From JBBPYC01 sp038200275 (GTDB lineage: Bacteria > Pseudomonadota > Gammaproteobacteria > Burkholderiales > Burkholderiaceae_C), in NCBI GenBank assembly GCA_038200275.1, contig JBBPYC010000098.1, positions 81,287-145,286 of the forward strand: a stretch of 64,000 nucleotides of DNA. Reading direction: 5' to 3'. The notes beneath the pieces are model-generated. The model had not been told where the DNA came from and did not search any database. It saw only the letters and a list, made by a program, of their open reading frames with translations. A program made the position numbers and the translations under genes. This document shows positions 63,908 through 64,000 of this stretch, piece by piece (positions within the stretch are counted from its first letter, which is position 1; every line of letters starts with the position of its first letter).

Positions 63908-64000
63908 TGTTCATGGCGCGGGAGGTTATGCGCGGCTTGATCGAGCAGTTGAAGGCTGAGGTCGAGACAAGGACTGCACCATGAACATCGCACTGCACAA
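63908..64000 (+). mobile_element. Possible left end of an IS481-family element (partial)
   Basis: The last 93 bases may be the start of an insertion sequence. TGT at 63908 could be its terminal trinucleotide. The final frame at 63981 reads MNIALHK, like the N-terminus of IS481-type transposases. Only 20 coding bases are visible, so this is tentative. Confidence 0.35.
63981..64000 (+). CDS. Start of a possible IS481-type transposase (partial)
   Basis: An ATG at 63981 opens a frame that runs off the window as MNIALHK. Proteins of the IS481 family often start MNI.LHK.A, followed by a helix-turn-helix. The assignment rests on seven residues. Confidence 0.35.

Overview
The window is a high-GC, densely coded bacterial chromosome segment. 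The gene set points to a betaproteobacterium of the order Burkholderiales: a small Trp-rich membrane protein of the TIGR04438 type, an orphan Bug/TctC-type binding protein, the order smc-zipA-ligA, map followed by glnD, and the order odhA-odhB-lpdA-zapE. There are no rRNA or tRNA genes. The genus cannot be fixed from sequence reading alone.

From 0 to 59.2 kb the segment is mostly conserved housekeeping. In order it holds a lone ArsS-like radical SAM protein, a nuclease lipoprotein, an aldehyde dehydrogenase, a cysteine-type sulfatase and a PP2C phosphatase. Next come the 2-oxoglutarate dehydrogenase complex (odhA, odhB, lpdA) with zapE, then propionyl-CoA synthetase, ispH with an FKBP-type isomerase, radC and an Smr-domain protein. 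These are followed by lgt beside a LysR regulator and a divergent ilvD, a cytochrome c, acetyl-CoA synthetase, an acyl-CoA ligase, purL, map, glnD and def. The cell-division/chromosome cluster smc-zipA-ligA follows. Carbon flow is well represented: acetate and propionate activation, fatty-acid activation and the TCA step at 2-oxoglutarate.

From 47.6 to 57.8 kb lies a possible catabolic module. It has a three-gene ABC importer on the plus strand facing three minus-strand enzymes. Those are a HisD-family dehydrogenase resembling sulfopropanediol dehydrogenase HpsN, a DegT-type aminotransferase and a group II PLP decarboxylase. A MocR-type (GntR/aminotransferase) regulator is divergent from the enzymes. 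The regulator is split by a 7-bp tandem duplication. A secreted M20 peptidase follows. The substrate is unknown.

From 59.2 kb to the end the character changes to accessory DNA. A methyltransferase gene is flanked by two integron attC-like sites inside about 200-bp imperfect direct repeats, with a toxin-gene fragment beyond one of them. This looks like a small cassette cluster without an integrase. It is followed by a decayed IS5-family element with recognisable ends, an orphan AT-richer gene of unknown function, a MITE-like 116-bp palindromic element, a DUF2971-type gene and, at the edge, what may be the start of an IS481-family element.
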